Below are positions 7,343 through 15,555 of a stretch of 22,104 bases of DNA, piece after piece. Below the pieces are notes generated by a model. It was not told where the DNA came from and searched no databases. It saw only the letters and a list, made by a program, of their open reading frames with translations. Position 1 is the first letter of the stretch. Every line of letters begins with the position of its first letter. The translations under genes were made by a program, and so were the position numbers. This DNA is from UBA7236 sp964638865 (GTDB lineage Bacteria; Bacteroidota; Bacteroidia; Chitinophagales; BACL12): positions 1 through 22,104 of the forward strand of contig CAZXBG010000061.1 in the NCBI GenBank assembly GCA_964638865.1. Reading direction: 5' to 3'.

Positions 7343-7969
7343 ATGCATAAAAATAATAGCCGCGATAGCAGTAAAATCATGATTAGAAGTCAGTCTCAAC
7401 TTTGTTGCATTTTGCTGGGTTTGAAACCTACAATCGACTACTTTTCTTATTCTAAGTGTTTTGGCGCATTTAGACTAAAAAGTAGAGCTCAAATTATGTT
7501 CGTAGTTATTTTAGTAACTGTTTCCTCTTGTAAATCGACACTTGAAACCATTAAGACAAGTAATGATCTGGAATCAAGTATTGGATTTGTTGTTGACTAT
7601 ATAAACAATTGCGTTGACGGAACAAATCAAATTAACGTAGATGAAAAGGCTGAATTTGACCTTAATACTAAGATACTAACAATATACAAAGGTAAATCAG
7701 CTGATGACTTTAAACAAAAATGGGAAATACCATTAGCTGAACTTGATCCAACAAGTATAAAACTTGATGATTCTGAATTAAGTGGTAACAAAGTGACTAT
7801 TTACACGACTGGAAAAAAAAAGAAAATCAAATACTATAAAGATGGGAGTCATATATCAACGGTGGAAGAGAATAATTACTATTTAGGTTACTGTTGGAAG
7901 AAAAGTAAAGAAAAAGAATACTTTATTGAGTCTTACAGACGGGCAATAATATTGAGTAAAAGTGAATAA
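7343..7969 (+). CDS. putative lipoprotein, unknown function; start uncertain
   Basis: The open frame from ATG 7343 gives 208 aa, but a lipoprotein-like core (LKSRAQIMFVVILVTVSSC) lies 45-63 residues in. The true start may be ATG 7496, although that leaves only 11 residues before the lipid Cys and excludes the basic residues, or a non-ATG codon just before LKSR. The first 45 residues look like translated spacer. The mature domain (about 145 aa) has FDLNTKILTIYKGK and KKKKIKYYKDG segments suggestive of beta structure. It follows the previous gene by 16 bases. Unknown family. Confidence 0.6.
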   Translation: MHKNNSRDSSKIMIRSQSQLCCILLGLKPTIDYFSYSKCFGAFRLKSRAQIMFVVILVTVSSCKSTLETIKTSNDLESSIGFVVDYINNCVDGTNQINVDEKAEFDLNTKILTIYKGKSADDFKQKWEIPLAELDPTSIKLDDSELSGNKVTIYTTGKKKKIKYYKDGSHISTVEENNYYLGYCWKKSKEKEYFIESYRRAIILSKSE

Positions 7970-8135
7970 AAACGAACATCAGCAGCATCTTAGAATACAT
8001 GGGTTAAAAAGTGGTTTCCTCAAGATTTCATCTTTGTGGTTACCTTTGTTGCAGTCAGACAGCAACCGCTATAAAATGCACCGGGTATCTTAGCTGCCAA
8101 CCGTTACGACCATTAAAAAACAACCACAACTGCCG

Positions 8136-8915
8136 ATGGGATTATTTGACAAAATATTTGGAACAAGCGACAAGATTAAAGTTCAATTTATTGATATTCT
8201 TAACGGTAATACCATTGGTGTTTCAGAAATGAAAGCAGAGCAATTGCCGGAAACATTTTCCGTTCCGACAACAATGCATATTCAAGACAATGATTGGAAT
8301 ATAGAAGAAGCAATCCCTGAAAACTCTATTGATTTTATCAGGACAAAAACCCTTGTGTTGAAAATGCGTAAAATAGAGAAAATCAACACAAATGAAATAT
8401 GGTATAGCTTACCGACAATTTCTAACGAATTTCCACCCACAGTTGCCGGGGCTCCACAAACCGAATTTGATATTCATATTCACGAAGACGATTACCGGCA
8501 AAAAGAGTTTTTAAATTTAAATGTACAGCCACGCATTAAAGAAGAACTTATAGGTATCAAAAATATTTGGAAAAATCAAAGTAAGAAAAGTGAAGATTAC
8601 ACACTATTCAAAAACTGTCACGTAAGAAATGTTATTGGAAAACCAAATTTGACAATAAATTTCAAAGAACTCAAATATTTATTAAAATGCAATTCAGTTG
8701 GGCACGTAATTATTAATAATGTAACACTTTTAAATGGATTTGCAATAAAAACAGAAAATACAACCTATTTTGGAACGCTAAACATAGACACTGTAACTGA
8801 ACTTTGCATTTCACAATGGAACGAAAACTCAACAAACGAGATTTTGGAGGTAAATAAAGCATTCAATTTGCTTTTTGTAAATTGGCCTCAATGCAACATA
8901 ATTAAAAATGATTAA
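8136..8915 (+). CDS. conserved Bacteroidota protein of unknown function
   Basis: 259 aa, soluble, with no signal peptide. It opens MGLFDKIFG, a pattern common in cytoplasmic proteins of this phylum, followed by KVQFIDILNGNTIGVSEMKA and PETFSVPTTMHIQDNDW. The C-terminal third includes CHVRNVIGKPNLTI, TVTELCISQWNE and FNLLFVNWPQCNII. I have the impression of a conserved family of unknown function with this MGLFDK start, but I cannot name it. It is intact and overlaps the following ORF by 8 bases (8908-8915). The preceding 166-bp spacer holds no recognisable gene. Confidence 0.75.
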   Translation: MGLFDKIFGTSDKIKVQFIDILNGNTIGVSEMKAEQLPETFSVPTTMHIQDNDWNIEEAIPENSIDFIRTKTLVLKMRKIEKINTNEIWYSLPTISNEFPPTVAGAPQTEFDIHIHEDDYRQKEFLNLNVQPRIKEELIGIKNIWKNQSKKSEDYTLFKNCHVRNVIGKPNLTINFKELKYLLKCNSVGHVIINNVTLLNGFAIKTENTTYFGTLNIDTVTELCISQWNENSTNEILEVNKAFNLLFVNWPQCNIIKND

Positions 8916-10209
8916 CAAAAAACAACAAACACATACAACAGCAATTGGAGCCACCGACAATAAAGCACATGCCGTTGCTATTCAGAGTGACGGAAAAATA
9001 GTGCTTGCCGGTTATAGTTACAATGGCACCGACAATAATTTTGCAGTTGCACGTTATAATACAGATGGCAGCCTCGACAATACTTTTGATGCAGATGGAA
9101 TGGTTACCACTTCTTTTGAATTAAATTCTAATGGTCGGGCTTTTGCTGTAACTGTGCAAGCGGATGGAAAAATTGTTGTGGCAGGATATTATACAAATGT
9201 TGATACGGATAGAGATTTTGCCTTGGTTCGTTACAATACAAACGGTAGTTTAGATAATACATTTGGATCCGGTGGAATTATTACCACAGTTATTGACGAT
9301 GGTGTTGATGAAGCACAATCAGTTGTTATACGAAACGATGGAAAAATTGTGGTGGTAGGATATAGTTTCGATTTCACCACCCGCGTTTTTACTGCAGTAC
9401 GTTATAATATAGATGGCAGCCTCGACAACGCATTTGATTCGGATGGAATTGTTACAACCTCAATAAATAATAATGATGATGCGGCGTATTCTGCTGCTCT
9501 GCAACCCGATGGAAAAATTGTTATTTCAGGATACACAAGTGGGGAAACATACGATTTTGCAATAATTCGGTATAATATTGATGGTAGCCTTGATAATTCC
9601 TTTGATAGGGATGGAATCGTTACTACTGACTTTGATGCAAGTTCTGAAATATCCTATGCAATAGCTATCCAAACAGATGGAAAAATTCTTGCGGCAGGCG
9701 ATTTTGACAATGGAATTGTTTATGATTTTATTTTAGTTCGTTACAAAACAAATGGCACTTTAGACAACACATTCGGTATAGATGGGTATGTTAATACGGA
9801 AATGGGTGCTTCGTCGGCCGAAGATGTAGCCACGTGTATTGCATTGCAGTCTGATGGAAAAATTCTGGTAGCAGGTAATACCAATGATGGCTCTGATATG
9901 GATTTTGCCATAGCAAGATATAACAGTGAAATTACTTCCGGAATACATTCAACCGCAAATAATTATACAACATTTAACATATTACCAAATCCATTTTCTA
10001 CAAAAACTGTTTTACAATGGAATTATTCAGCACAAAGCGCAACCCTTTCAATTTATAATTATTTTGGACAGTCTGTAAAAGAAATTAATAATATTTCCGG
10101 CGAAACAATTAGTCTTTCCAGAGACAATCTTTCGAGCGGTTTTTATTTTATTCAGTTAATGGAAGGAAATAAAATAATCTTTATCGATAAAATAATAATC
10201 ACCGACTAG
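8908..10209 (+). CDS. delta-60 repeat protein with T9SS sorting domain, 5'-truncated
   Basis: 433 aa. Six delta-60-type beta repeats of about 53 residues each carry the core DGKIVxAG, then ARYNxDGSLDNTF and DGxVTT. The C-terminal 75-80 residues (FNILPNPF... ending FYFIQLMEGNKIIFIDKI) form a type A type-IX-secretion sorting domain. Such proteins need a Sec signal peptide to reach the T9SS, but this frame begins MINKKQQTHT and enters a repeat at once (TAIGATDNKAHAVAIQSDG). The first residues come from sequence at the 3' end of the previous gene. I infer that the 5' end was lost by recombination and the product, if made, is not exported. Confidence 0.85.
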   Translation: MINKKQQTHTTAIGATDNKAHAVAIQSDGKIVLAGYSYNGTDNNFAVARYNTDGSLDNTFDADGMVTTSFELNSNGRAFAVTVQADGKIVVAGYYTNVDTDRDFALVRYNTNGSLDNTFGSGGIITTVIDDGVDEAQSVVIRNDGKIVVVGYSFDFTTRVFTAVRYNIDGSLDNAFDSDGIVTTSINNNDDAAYSAALQPDGKIVISGYTSGETYDFAIIRYNIDGSLDNSFDRDGIVTTDFDASSEISYAIAIQTDGKILAAGDFDNGIVYDFILVRYKTNGTLDNTFGIDGYVNTEMGASSAEDVATCIALQSDGKILVAGNTNDGSDMDFAIARYNSEITSGIHSTANNYTTFNILPNPFSTKTVLQWNYSAQSATLSIYNYFGQSVKEINNISGETISLSRDNLSSGFYFIQLMEGNKIIFIDKIIITD

Positions 10210-10363
10210 TACACATTGTCACAGGAACAACATTATACTGCATTATTGAGCTCTCCGCTGACAATTTATCGATTGACAATTATGCAGTTTGAAATAAAGG
10301 GAATAAGGTGAAAACATCGAGTTTGATGTGAAAATTATTTTTAAAATTTAAGTTTATTAACCC

Positions 10364-10371
10364 TATTTTTG
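10364..10371 (+). promoter_or_regulatory. possible -7 box for the DUF421 gene
   Basis: TATTTTTG fits TAnnTTTG and ends 9 bases before ATG 10381. No -33 element at a suitable distance is visible. The rest of the spacer 10210-10380 is AT-rich with no gene; it has two TGACAATT words near 10260-10280. Confidence 0.35.
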
Positions 10372-10380
10372 TAAAAGCAA

Positions 10381-11085
10381 ATGCGTAATATGAATGACCT
10401 ATTAAATATTAATTGGCATTCCATTTTATTAGGAGAAGAAAACTGGACGTTTCTTTTTCAAGTCATCATCCGCACTACGATCATGTTTACAGTAGTGCTT
10501 GTCAGCCTGAGGCTTATTGGCAAGAGGGCAGTTATGCAAGGTGTTTTTGAAGTTGCATTAATAATTGCCTTAGGCTCTGCTGCTGGTGATGCTATGTTTT
10601 ACAGCAAGGTTGGCCTGTTGCCTGCAATTCTGGTTTTTTCAGTAATAATTATTCTTTATAAGATCATTAATCATTTTATGGCGCAAAACAGCTACTTTGA
10701 GCGGTTCCTGCAAGGCCAATTAGTGCATATGATTGAAAATGGTATGTTCAATGTGGAAGCATTAAAAAAAGAAGTATTAGAGATAAATGAAATATTTTCT
10801 GATCTGAGGCTTTTAAATGTTTCCCATTGGGGACAAGTAAAAAATGCTTACATAGAGCCATCGGGGTCAATTAGTGTATTCTTTTATCCTGATAACGAAA
10901 CGCGGTACGGATTGCCGATACTGCCACAAATGCTGCAGCAGCAGATCAGTACCATTACGGAACCAAATCTTTATTCCTGTTCTTTTTGCGGGTTTACAGA
11001 ATTGTCAGCTACAACAAAAGAATTTATTTGTTTAAGATGCGACAATAAAAAATGTTTATTATCCGCCAAAAATATCAGGAATTAA
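10381..11085 (+). CDS. DUF421 (YetF-like) membrane protein with C-terminal Cys pairs
   Basis: 234 aa. Three N-terminal membrane segments (about residues 24-45, 54-71, 79-98) surround the family signature RLIGKRAVMQG at about 44-54. A cytoplasmic alpha/beta domain follows (ENGMFNVEALKKE, then SDLRLLNVSHWGQVKNAYIE). The last 40 residues add CSFCG and CLRCDNKKC, two CxxC pairs that look like a zinc ribbon or rubredoxin-like knuckle. The core matches the YetF/YrbG family, whose biochemical role is poorly known. The Cys-rich extension is less usual. The gene appears intact between two damaged ones. Confidence 0.85.
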   Translation: MRNMNDLLNINWHSILLGEENWTFLFQVIIRTTIMFTVVLVSLRLIGKRAVMQGVFEVALIIALGSAAGDAMFYSKVGLLPAILVFSVIIILYKIINHFMAQNSYFERFLQGQLVHMIENGMFNVEALKKEVLEINEIFSDLRLLNVSHWGQVKNAYIEPSGSISVFFYPDNETRYGLPILPQMLQQQISTITEPNLYSCSFCGFTELSATTKEFICLRCDNKKCLLSAKNIRN

Positions 11086-11172
11086 TGAACAAACATTTTT
11101 CTTGGTTAGGGTCAGCAATTAACTGATAAAAGCAGACGACTAACAAAAACAAAAAATTATCACAGATATAGT

Positions 11173-11624
11173 ATGACACCGGAAAAAACAATAATGATCT
11201 CAAAACGAGTGATTTTAGTCAAAGTCCTTTTTCACAAACTTTCTTTCACGGCACAAAGGCCGATTTAAAAATTGGCGACTTTATTGAAGTTGGAATAAAC
11301 TCTGACTATGGACAAAGAAAAAAAAAGAAATATATTTATCTGACTGCCACTTTGGATGCCGCTATTTGGGGTGCAGAACTTGCATGGGTAGAAGGGGGCG
11401 AAAGAATTTATTTAGTAGAAGCAACCGGATTAATTGAGAATGACCCCAATTTAACAGACAAAAAATTTCCCGGTAATCCAACAATGTCTTACCGCTCCAC
11501 GTTTCCATTTAAGGTTGTTGGAGAGATTACCAAGTGGCAGGGACACTCACCAGAAAAAGTTAAAGCGATGAACGATGGATTAGCAAAATTAAAAGAGAGG
11601 CCATGTCAAAACACAACCCAATGA
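11173..11624 (+). pseudogene. arr: rifampin ADP-ribosyltransferase (Arr), start out of frame
   Basis: Arr transfers ADP-ribose from NAD+ to rifamycins and inactivates them. The frame from 11175 to 11624 encodes nearly the whole family sequence: FFHGTKADLKIGDFIE, YIYLTATLDAAIWGAELA, ERIYLVEATG, DPNLTDKKFPGNPTMSYRS and VVGEITKWQGHSPEKVKAM. The His (FHGT), Tyr (YLTAT) and Asp (DDPN-type) positions expected for catalysis are present. The only upstream ATG (11173) is one base out of frame. Restoring one G (ATG GAC ACC GGA) would give a normal start, while in the actual frame a TAG precedes at 11169-11171. The C-terminus also ends abnormally (ERPCQNTTQ). It is either a recent pseudogene or a one-base assembly error. 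Confidence 0.8.
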
Positions 11625-11834
11625 TATTTGCCTCCTTTTATGTCTTTTCAAAACTACCTTCACTGTTGTCCGCAGTAAGGTGCGTGAAGTGTGATTTTTG
11701 CAACTTTTTTCCCGAATTACGTAACACTTTCCCCATACAATTATAGTAGTAGCTAAGTGGTTGTGAAAAAATCCAAATTGCAAAATTCTGATAGTCAATT
11801 GATTATAACAATTAGATTAAACAATTACGATGCA

Positions 11835-11867
11835 TTGGCCATAAAAAAATTTAATGGCGTAATTTTT
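11835..11867 (+). promoter_or_regulatory. weak promoter candidate for the redox cluster
   Basis: TTG at 11835-11837, 22 bases, then TAATTTTT at 11860-11867 (one mismatch to TAnnTTTG). It lies 27 bases before ATG 11895. The remainder of 11625-11894 shows no gene. Confidence 0.25.
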
Positions 11868-11894
11868 TCGCTTATTATTTAAATCAAACAAAAA

Positions 11895-12392
11895 ATGAAA
11901 GAAATAATAAATCAAGATGTAGAAAAATTAGTGGCCATGGTAAAGGATGTTCGTACCTGTATGCTTATCACTAACGAAAAAAATAATAAAAATTTATCGG
12001 GCAGACCAATGGGTATTAGCAAAATTGATGCCAACGGAACTATGTGGTTTTTTACAAAGGCATCATCATTTAAAGTTGATGAAATAGAGCAAAATAAAAA
12101 AGTATCTATAGCCATTACTAATGAAAGCAGTCAAAATTATTTAATGATACACGGCATAGCAACATTGGTAAACGACAAAAACAAAATGAAAGAATTGTGG
12201 AATTCCATTATGAAAGCCTGGTTTCCTCTTGGTTTGAAAGACCCAGACATAACACTTATTAAAGTAACCCCCAGCGAAGTAAATTATTGGGACAGCAGTT
12301 CAAGTAAAATGGTAGTGTTGTTCAACTTGCTTAAAGCAATAGTTACAGGCAAAGAATATTCTGAAGGCGAACACGGAAAAATTAATTTATAA
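11895..12392 (+). CDS. pyridoxamine 5'-phosphate oxidase-like flavoprotein (general stress protein family)
   Basis: 165 aa. A split beta-barrel of the PNPOx-like/general stress protein 26 group: CMLITNEKNNKNLSGRPMGI at 22-41, MWFFTKASSFKVDEIEQNKK at about 50-69, then VSIAITNESSQNYLMIHGIA and PDITLIKVTPSEVNYWD. Members bind FMN or F420-like flavins and many have undefined substrates; they are often induced by stress. True PdxH is longer (about 210 aa) and has substrate motifs not seen here, so I do not call it vitamin B6 synthesis. It is the first gene of the redox cluster, 28 bases ahead of the SDR gene. Confidence 0.85.
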   Translation: MKEIINQDVEKLVAMVKDVRTCMLITNEKNNKNLSGRPMGISKIDANGTMWFFTKASSFKVDEIEQNKKVSIAITNESSQNYLMIHGIATLVNDKNKMKELWNSIMKAWFPLGLKDPDITLIKVTPSEVNYWDSSSSKMVVLFNLLKAIVTGKEYSEGEHGKINL

Positions 12393-12420
12393 ACAATTAA
12401 TTTATCAATAAAATGTTTAA

Positions 12421-13173
12421 ATGAAAAATCTAGAAAATAAGATAGCTATTGTTACCGGAGCAGGATCCGGCATTGGGAGAGCGGTTGCAATGCTGTATGC
12501 TTCGGAAAAAGCAAAAGTGGTAGTTTGCGACATCGACGAAAAAGGTGGCAACGAAACAGTTTTGCAAATTAATAATATTGGTGGCGATGCAATTTTTATA
12601 AAAGCAGATACATCAAAACCCGATGACCATAAGGCTTTAGTTGAACAAACGGTAAAACATTTTGGTGGTTTACATATCGTATGCAACAATGCAGGTATTG
12701 GTGGAGAAATTGCTGCTACGGGCGATTATCCAATTGAAAGTTGGGAAAAGGTGATTGGCATCAACCTCTCCGGTGTGTTTTATGGTATGCACTTTCAAAT
12801 TCCAGCAATGATAAAATCCGGTGGTGGAAGCATCGTAAACATTGCTTCCATTTTAGGAATGGTAGGAACTAAAAATTCTCCTGCTTATGTTGCTGCAAAA
12901 CATGGTGTAGTGGGGATAACCAAAACGGCTGCTTTAGAATATGCCGATAAAAATATACGCATCAATTCAGTAGGCCCTGGTTATATCGCAACTCCTTTGC
13001 TTACTAAAACATTAGATGATGCTACCATGAAAATTTTGGCTACATTACATCCTATAGGTAGGTTAGGCACAGCGGAAGAAGTAGCAGAATTGGTAATCTG
13101 GTTAAGTTCTTCCAAATCATCTTTTGTTACGGGTTCATACTATACCATTGATGGAGGTTATACTGCTCAGTAA
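12421..13173 (+). CDS. short-chain dehydrogenase/reductase
   Basis: 250 aa classical SDR. The cofactor motif TGAGSGIG is at residues 12-19. An acidic residue at the end of beta-2 (VVCDIDEKG) points to NAD(H) preference. NNAG is at 89-92, the catalytic Ser at 143 (NIAS), Tyr156 and Lys160 (AYVAAKHG), and the C-terminus is SSFVTGSYYTIDGGYTAQ. It is full length. It oxidises or reduces an alcohol/carbonyl pair; the substrate cannot be inferred, though relatives are often annotated as glucose or 2,5-dichloro-diol-type dehydrogenases. It lies 20 bases before the FMN reductase gene, probably in one transcript. Confidence 0.93.
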   Translation: MKNLENKIAIVTGAGSGIGRAVAMLYASEKAKVVVCDIDEKGGNETVLQINNIGGDAIFIKADTSKPDDHKALVEQTVKHFGGLHIVCNNAGIGGEIAATGDYPIESWEKVIGINLSGVFYGMHFQIPAMIKSGGGSIVNIASILGMVGTKNSPAYVAAKHGVVGITKTAALEYADKNIRINSVGPGYIATPLLTKTLDDATMKILATLHPIGRLGTAEEVAELVIWLSSSKSSFVTGSYYTIDGGYTAQ

Positions 13174-13193
13174 TTTAATTTATACAATAGAAC

Positions 13194-13775
13194 ATGAAAG
13201 ACAACTATCACTTTGTAGCTATTTCCGGGAGTTTAAGAAAAGAATCTTATAACACCAAGGTGTTAAAGGAGGTACAAAAACTTGCACCTGAACATATTCT
13301 AATTGAAAATATATCCATAATAGATGTGCCTGTATACAATTTTGATTTGCATGCAAATTTTTATCCTGAACCTGTTGAAAAAATAAGTGCTGCTATCAAA
13401 ACTGCCGATGCAGTCATTATAGTTACACCTGAATATAATTATTCTATTCCGGGAGTGCTTAAAAATGTAATCGATTTTCTTTCCAAACACCCTACAAAAC
13501 CATTTGACAAAAAAGCGGTCGGTATAATAAGTGCAAGCCCTAGTTTGTTGGGAGGTGTAAGGGCTCAATATCACTTACGGCAAATATTGGTAGCTGTAAA
13601 TGCAATGACAATGAATGTGCCTGAAATAGTAATAACTGAGGTGAATTTAAAGTTTGACAAAACCGGAAATTTGACTGATGAAAAGACAGCAAATTTTTTA
13701 AAAAAGTTTATCATGTCATTGGCTGAATTTAGCGATGTTTTTACTAAAAAATATATAGCGGAAATGGTTAAATAA
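13194..13775 (+). CDS. NAD(P)H-dependent FMN reductase / quinone reductase
   Basis: 193 aa flavodoxin-fold protein. The phosphate-binding loop GSLRKESYNTK is near the N-terminus and the family signature TPEYNYSIPGVLKNVIDFLS is at about 79-98, followed by KPFDKKAVGIISASPSLLGG. This places it with the NADPH-dependent FMN reductases (ChrR/YieF/azoreductase-like), which reduce quinones, azo dyes or chromate with two electrons. It is cytoplasmic and full length. Its neighbours (SDR, DJ-1, MDR reductase) fit a role in carbonyl and quinone stress. A 193-bp spacer follows. Confidence 0.9.
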   Translation: MKDNYHFVAISGSLRKESYNTKVLKEVQKLAPEHILIENISIIDVPVYNFDLHANFYPEPVEKISAAIKTADAVIIVTPEYNYSIPGVLKNVIDFLSKHPTKPFDKKAVGIISASPSLLGGVRAQYHLRQILVAVNAMTMNVPEIVITEVNLKFDKTGNLTDEKTANFLKKFIMSLAEFSDVFTKKYIAEMVK

Positions 13776-13885
13776 AGTAGCCATGCGAAAAAAATTATAA
13801 TTATTGAATAGCCGTTTGATTCAACTGTAGCAATATCAGTTTTATCATTCAATTAATTATTACTATAAAATTTAAAATAAAGCGC

Positions 13886-13913
13886 GCTGCTAAAATTTAG
13901 GATAATCAGCAGC
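13886..13913 (+). terminator. stem-loop between the FMN reductase and DJ-1 genes
   Basis: Arms GCTGCT and AGCAGC enclose a 16-base AT-rich loop, with no T-run behind it. It may attenuate or separate the two halves of the cluster. Only weakly supported. Confidence 0.25.
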
Positions 13914-13968
13914 CCGAATTCAAACAAGACTATTTTAAAAAAGTATATTCAATTAAAAATACATAATA

Positions 13969-14694
13969 ATGAAAATATTAATGATCTTAACTTCGCACAG
14001 CGAACTCGGAAATACAGGAAAAAAAACAGGTTTTTGGGTAGAAGAATTTGCAGCACCTTATTATACATTGAAAGATGCTGGAGCTGACATCACCATTGTT
14101 TCGCCAAAAGGCGGACAACCTCCCATTGACCCTTCCAGTACTGAACCTGCTAACCAAACAGAAGCTACCCATCGTTTTGATAAGGATGAAGCTTTAAAAG
14201 ATTTATTGGCAAATACAAAAAAGTTATCGGAAGTATCAGCGGTTGATTTTGATGGTGTATTTTACCCGGGTGGTCATGGCCCATTATGGGACTTAACCAA
14301 TGATAAAGATTCCATTGAGTTAATTGAAAACTTTTTGGATGATAATAAACCGGTGGCTGCCGTTTGCCATGCATCATCTGTTTTATTGAATGTGATGGAC
14401 GATGAAGATAAACCATTTTTGAAAGGGAAAAAAGTAACGGGTTTTACAAATACAGAAGAAGAAGCTGTTGGACTAACCAAAGTAGTACCTTTCTTATTGG
14501 AAGATGAACTGAAAAACAAGGGTGGTATTTATTCTAAAAAAGAAGATTGGGCTTCGTATGTAATAACAGATGGTTTATTAATTACAGGACAAAACCCTGC
14601 ATCATCCAAAGCGGCTGCAGAAAAACTATTGGAACTCTTAAAAGAAAAAATAAACCATGAATACGAAACAAATAGTATTGGCATCAAGGCCTAA
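13969..14694 (+). CDS. DJ-1/PfpI family protein (HchA-like, class I amidotransferase fold)
   Basis: 241 aa. Nucleophile elbow AAVCHASS with Cys133 followed by His134, acidic partner in WVEEFAAP (Glu25/26), FYPGGHGPLWDL loop at about 98-109, and GLLITGQNPASSKAAAEKLL near the end. This is the layout of the DJ-1/PfpI group that includes Hsp31/HchA, where members act as glyoxalase III, deglycase or chaperone. Which of these activities applies is not visible. The next gene starts inside its last codons (38-bp overlap), so they are translationally linked. Confidence 0.9.
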   Translation: MKILMILTSHSELGNTGKKTGFWVEEFAAPYYTLKDAGADITIVSPKGGQPPIDPSSTEPANQTEATHRFDKDEALKDLLANTKKLSEVSAVDFDGVFYPGGHGPLWDLTNDKDSIELIENFLDDNKPVAAVCHASSVLLNVMDDEDKPFLKGKKVTGFTNTEEEAVGLTKVVPFLLEDELKNKGGIYSKKEDWASYVITDGLLITGQNPASSKAAAEKLLELLKEKINHEYETNSIGIKA

Positions 14695-15520
14695 GGGAAC
14701 ACCCACACTTGATAATTTCCGATTTGAAAATGTAGAGTTGGATGCACTGCAAGAGGATGAAATAGCAGTAGAAGGATTATTTTATTCGGTAGACCCCTAC
14801 ATGCGCGGTAGGATGGATGATGCAAAATCGTATGTAGCTCCTTTTCAAATTGACCAGCCGATAGAAGGTGCAGTTGTAGCAAAAGTAACAGCTACTAAAT
14901 CGGATAATTTTAAAAAAGGCGATATAGTAATAGGCAGACTTAACTGGAGGCACACTTCAATAACCAATGGAAATGAATTGCATAAAATTGATACCACTGT
15001 AGCACCGGCAAGTTATTACTTGGGTATTCTGGGCATGACGGGCTTAACTGCATATTTTGGTTTNNNNNNNNNNNNNNNNNNNNNNNNNNNNNNNNNNNNN
15101 NNNNNNNNNNNNNNNNNNNNNNNNNNNNNNNNNNNNNNNNNNNNNNNNNNNNNNNNNNNNNNNGTTGATATATATTATGACAATGTGGGCGGAGAAATTT
15201 CTGACGCAGTTATTGCTAACATTAATTTTAATGCAAGAATTGTTTTATGTGGACAGATTTCATTCTACAACACGAATGAAGTGCCTATGGGCCCGCGATT
15301 GCAGCCTATTCTATTGACTAGAAGTGTATTGATGCAGGGTTTTATTATTGGGAATTATGAAGCTCGTTTTCCCGAGGGAATGAAACAGTTGGTGCAATGG
15401 GTAAAGGAAGGTAAATTAAAATCTACTGAAACCATTATTCACGGTTTTGATAAATTACCTGATGCCTTGCTGGGATTATTTAAAGGAGAGAATACGGGGA
15501 AGATGATCGTGGAAATATAA
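14657..15520 (+). CDS. MDR-family NAD(P)H-dependent reductase (CurA/YncB-like), interrupted by gap
   Basis: The N-terminal 135 residues (VDPYMRGRMDD, GILGMTGLTAYFG) and the C-terminal 118 residues (VDIYYDNVGGEISDAV, then LVQWVKEGKL and LLGLFKGENTGKMIVEI) match leukotriene B4 dehydrogenase/curcumin reductase-like enzymes, which reduce alpha,beta-unsaturated carbonyls with NADPH and lack zinc. The 100-N gap replaces the Rossmann region with its cofactor motif. The usual distance between the flanking motifs is about 80 residues, so about 240 bases, not 100, are probably missing. The frame continuing through the Ns is a coincidence. It overlaps the DJ-1 gene by 38 bases. Confidence 0.88.
   Translation: MNTKQIVLASRPKGTPTLDNFRFENVELDALQEDEIAVEGLFYSVDPYMRGRMDDAKSYVAPFQIDQPIEGAVVAKVTATKSDNFKKGDIVIGRLNWRHTSITNGNELHKIDTTVAPASYYLGILGMTGLTAYFGXXXXXXXXXXXXXXXXXXXXXXXXXXXXXXXXXXVDIYYDNVGGEISDAVIANINFNARIVLCGQISFYNTNEVPMGPRLQPILLTRSVLMQGFIIGNYEARFPEGMKQLVQWVKEGKLKSTETIIHGFDKLPDALLGLFKGENTGKMIVEI
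15064..15163. other. assembly gap (100 N) inside the MDR reductase
   Basis: Exactly 100 Ns, likely a placeholder. From the family, about 80 codons should lie between GLTAYFG and VDIYYDN. Confidence 0.97.
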
Positions 15521-15555
15521 ATTATTTATTTGCTTACTCTCAGAATATAAAATCT

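Noticed and set aside
3676..8135. Formal integron attC sites in the spacers
   Set aside because: I looked for paired RYYYAAC and GTTRRRY boxes with an imperfect palindrome and found no spacer with a consistent pair. Only the general layout is suggestive.
11352..11624. Short 90-aa protein starting at TTG 11352
   Set aside because: This start lies in the middle of the Arr fold and would remove the catalytic His region; the frame is the 3' part of arr.
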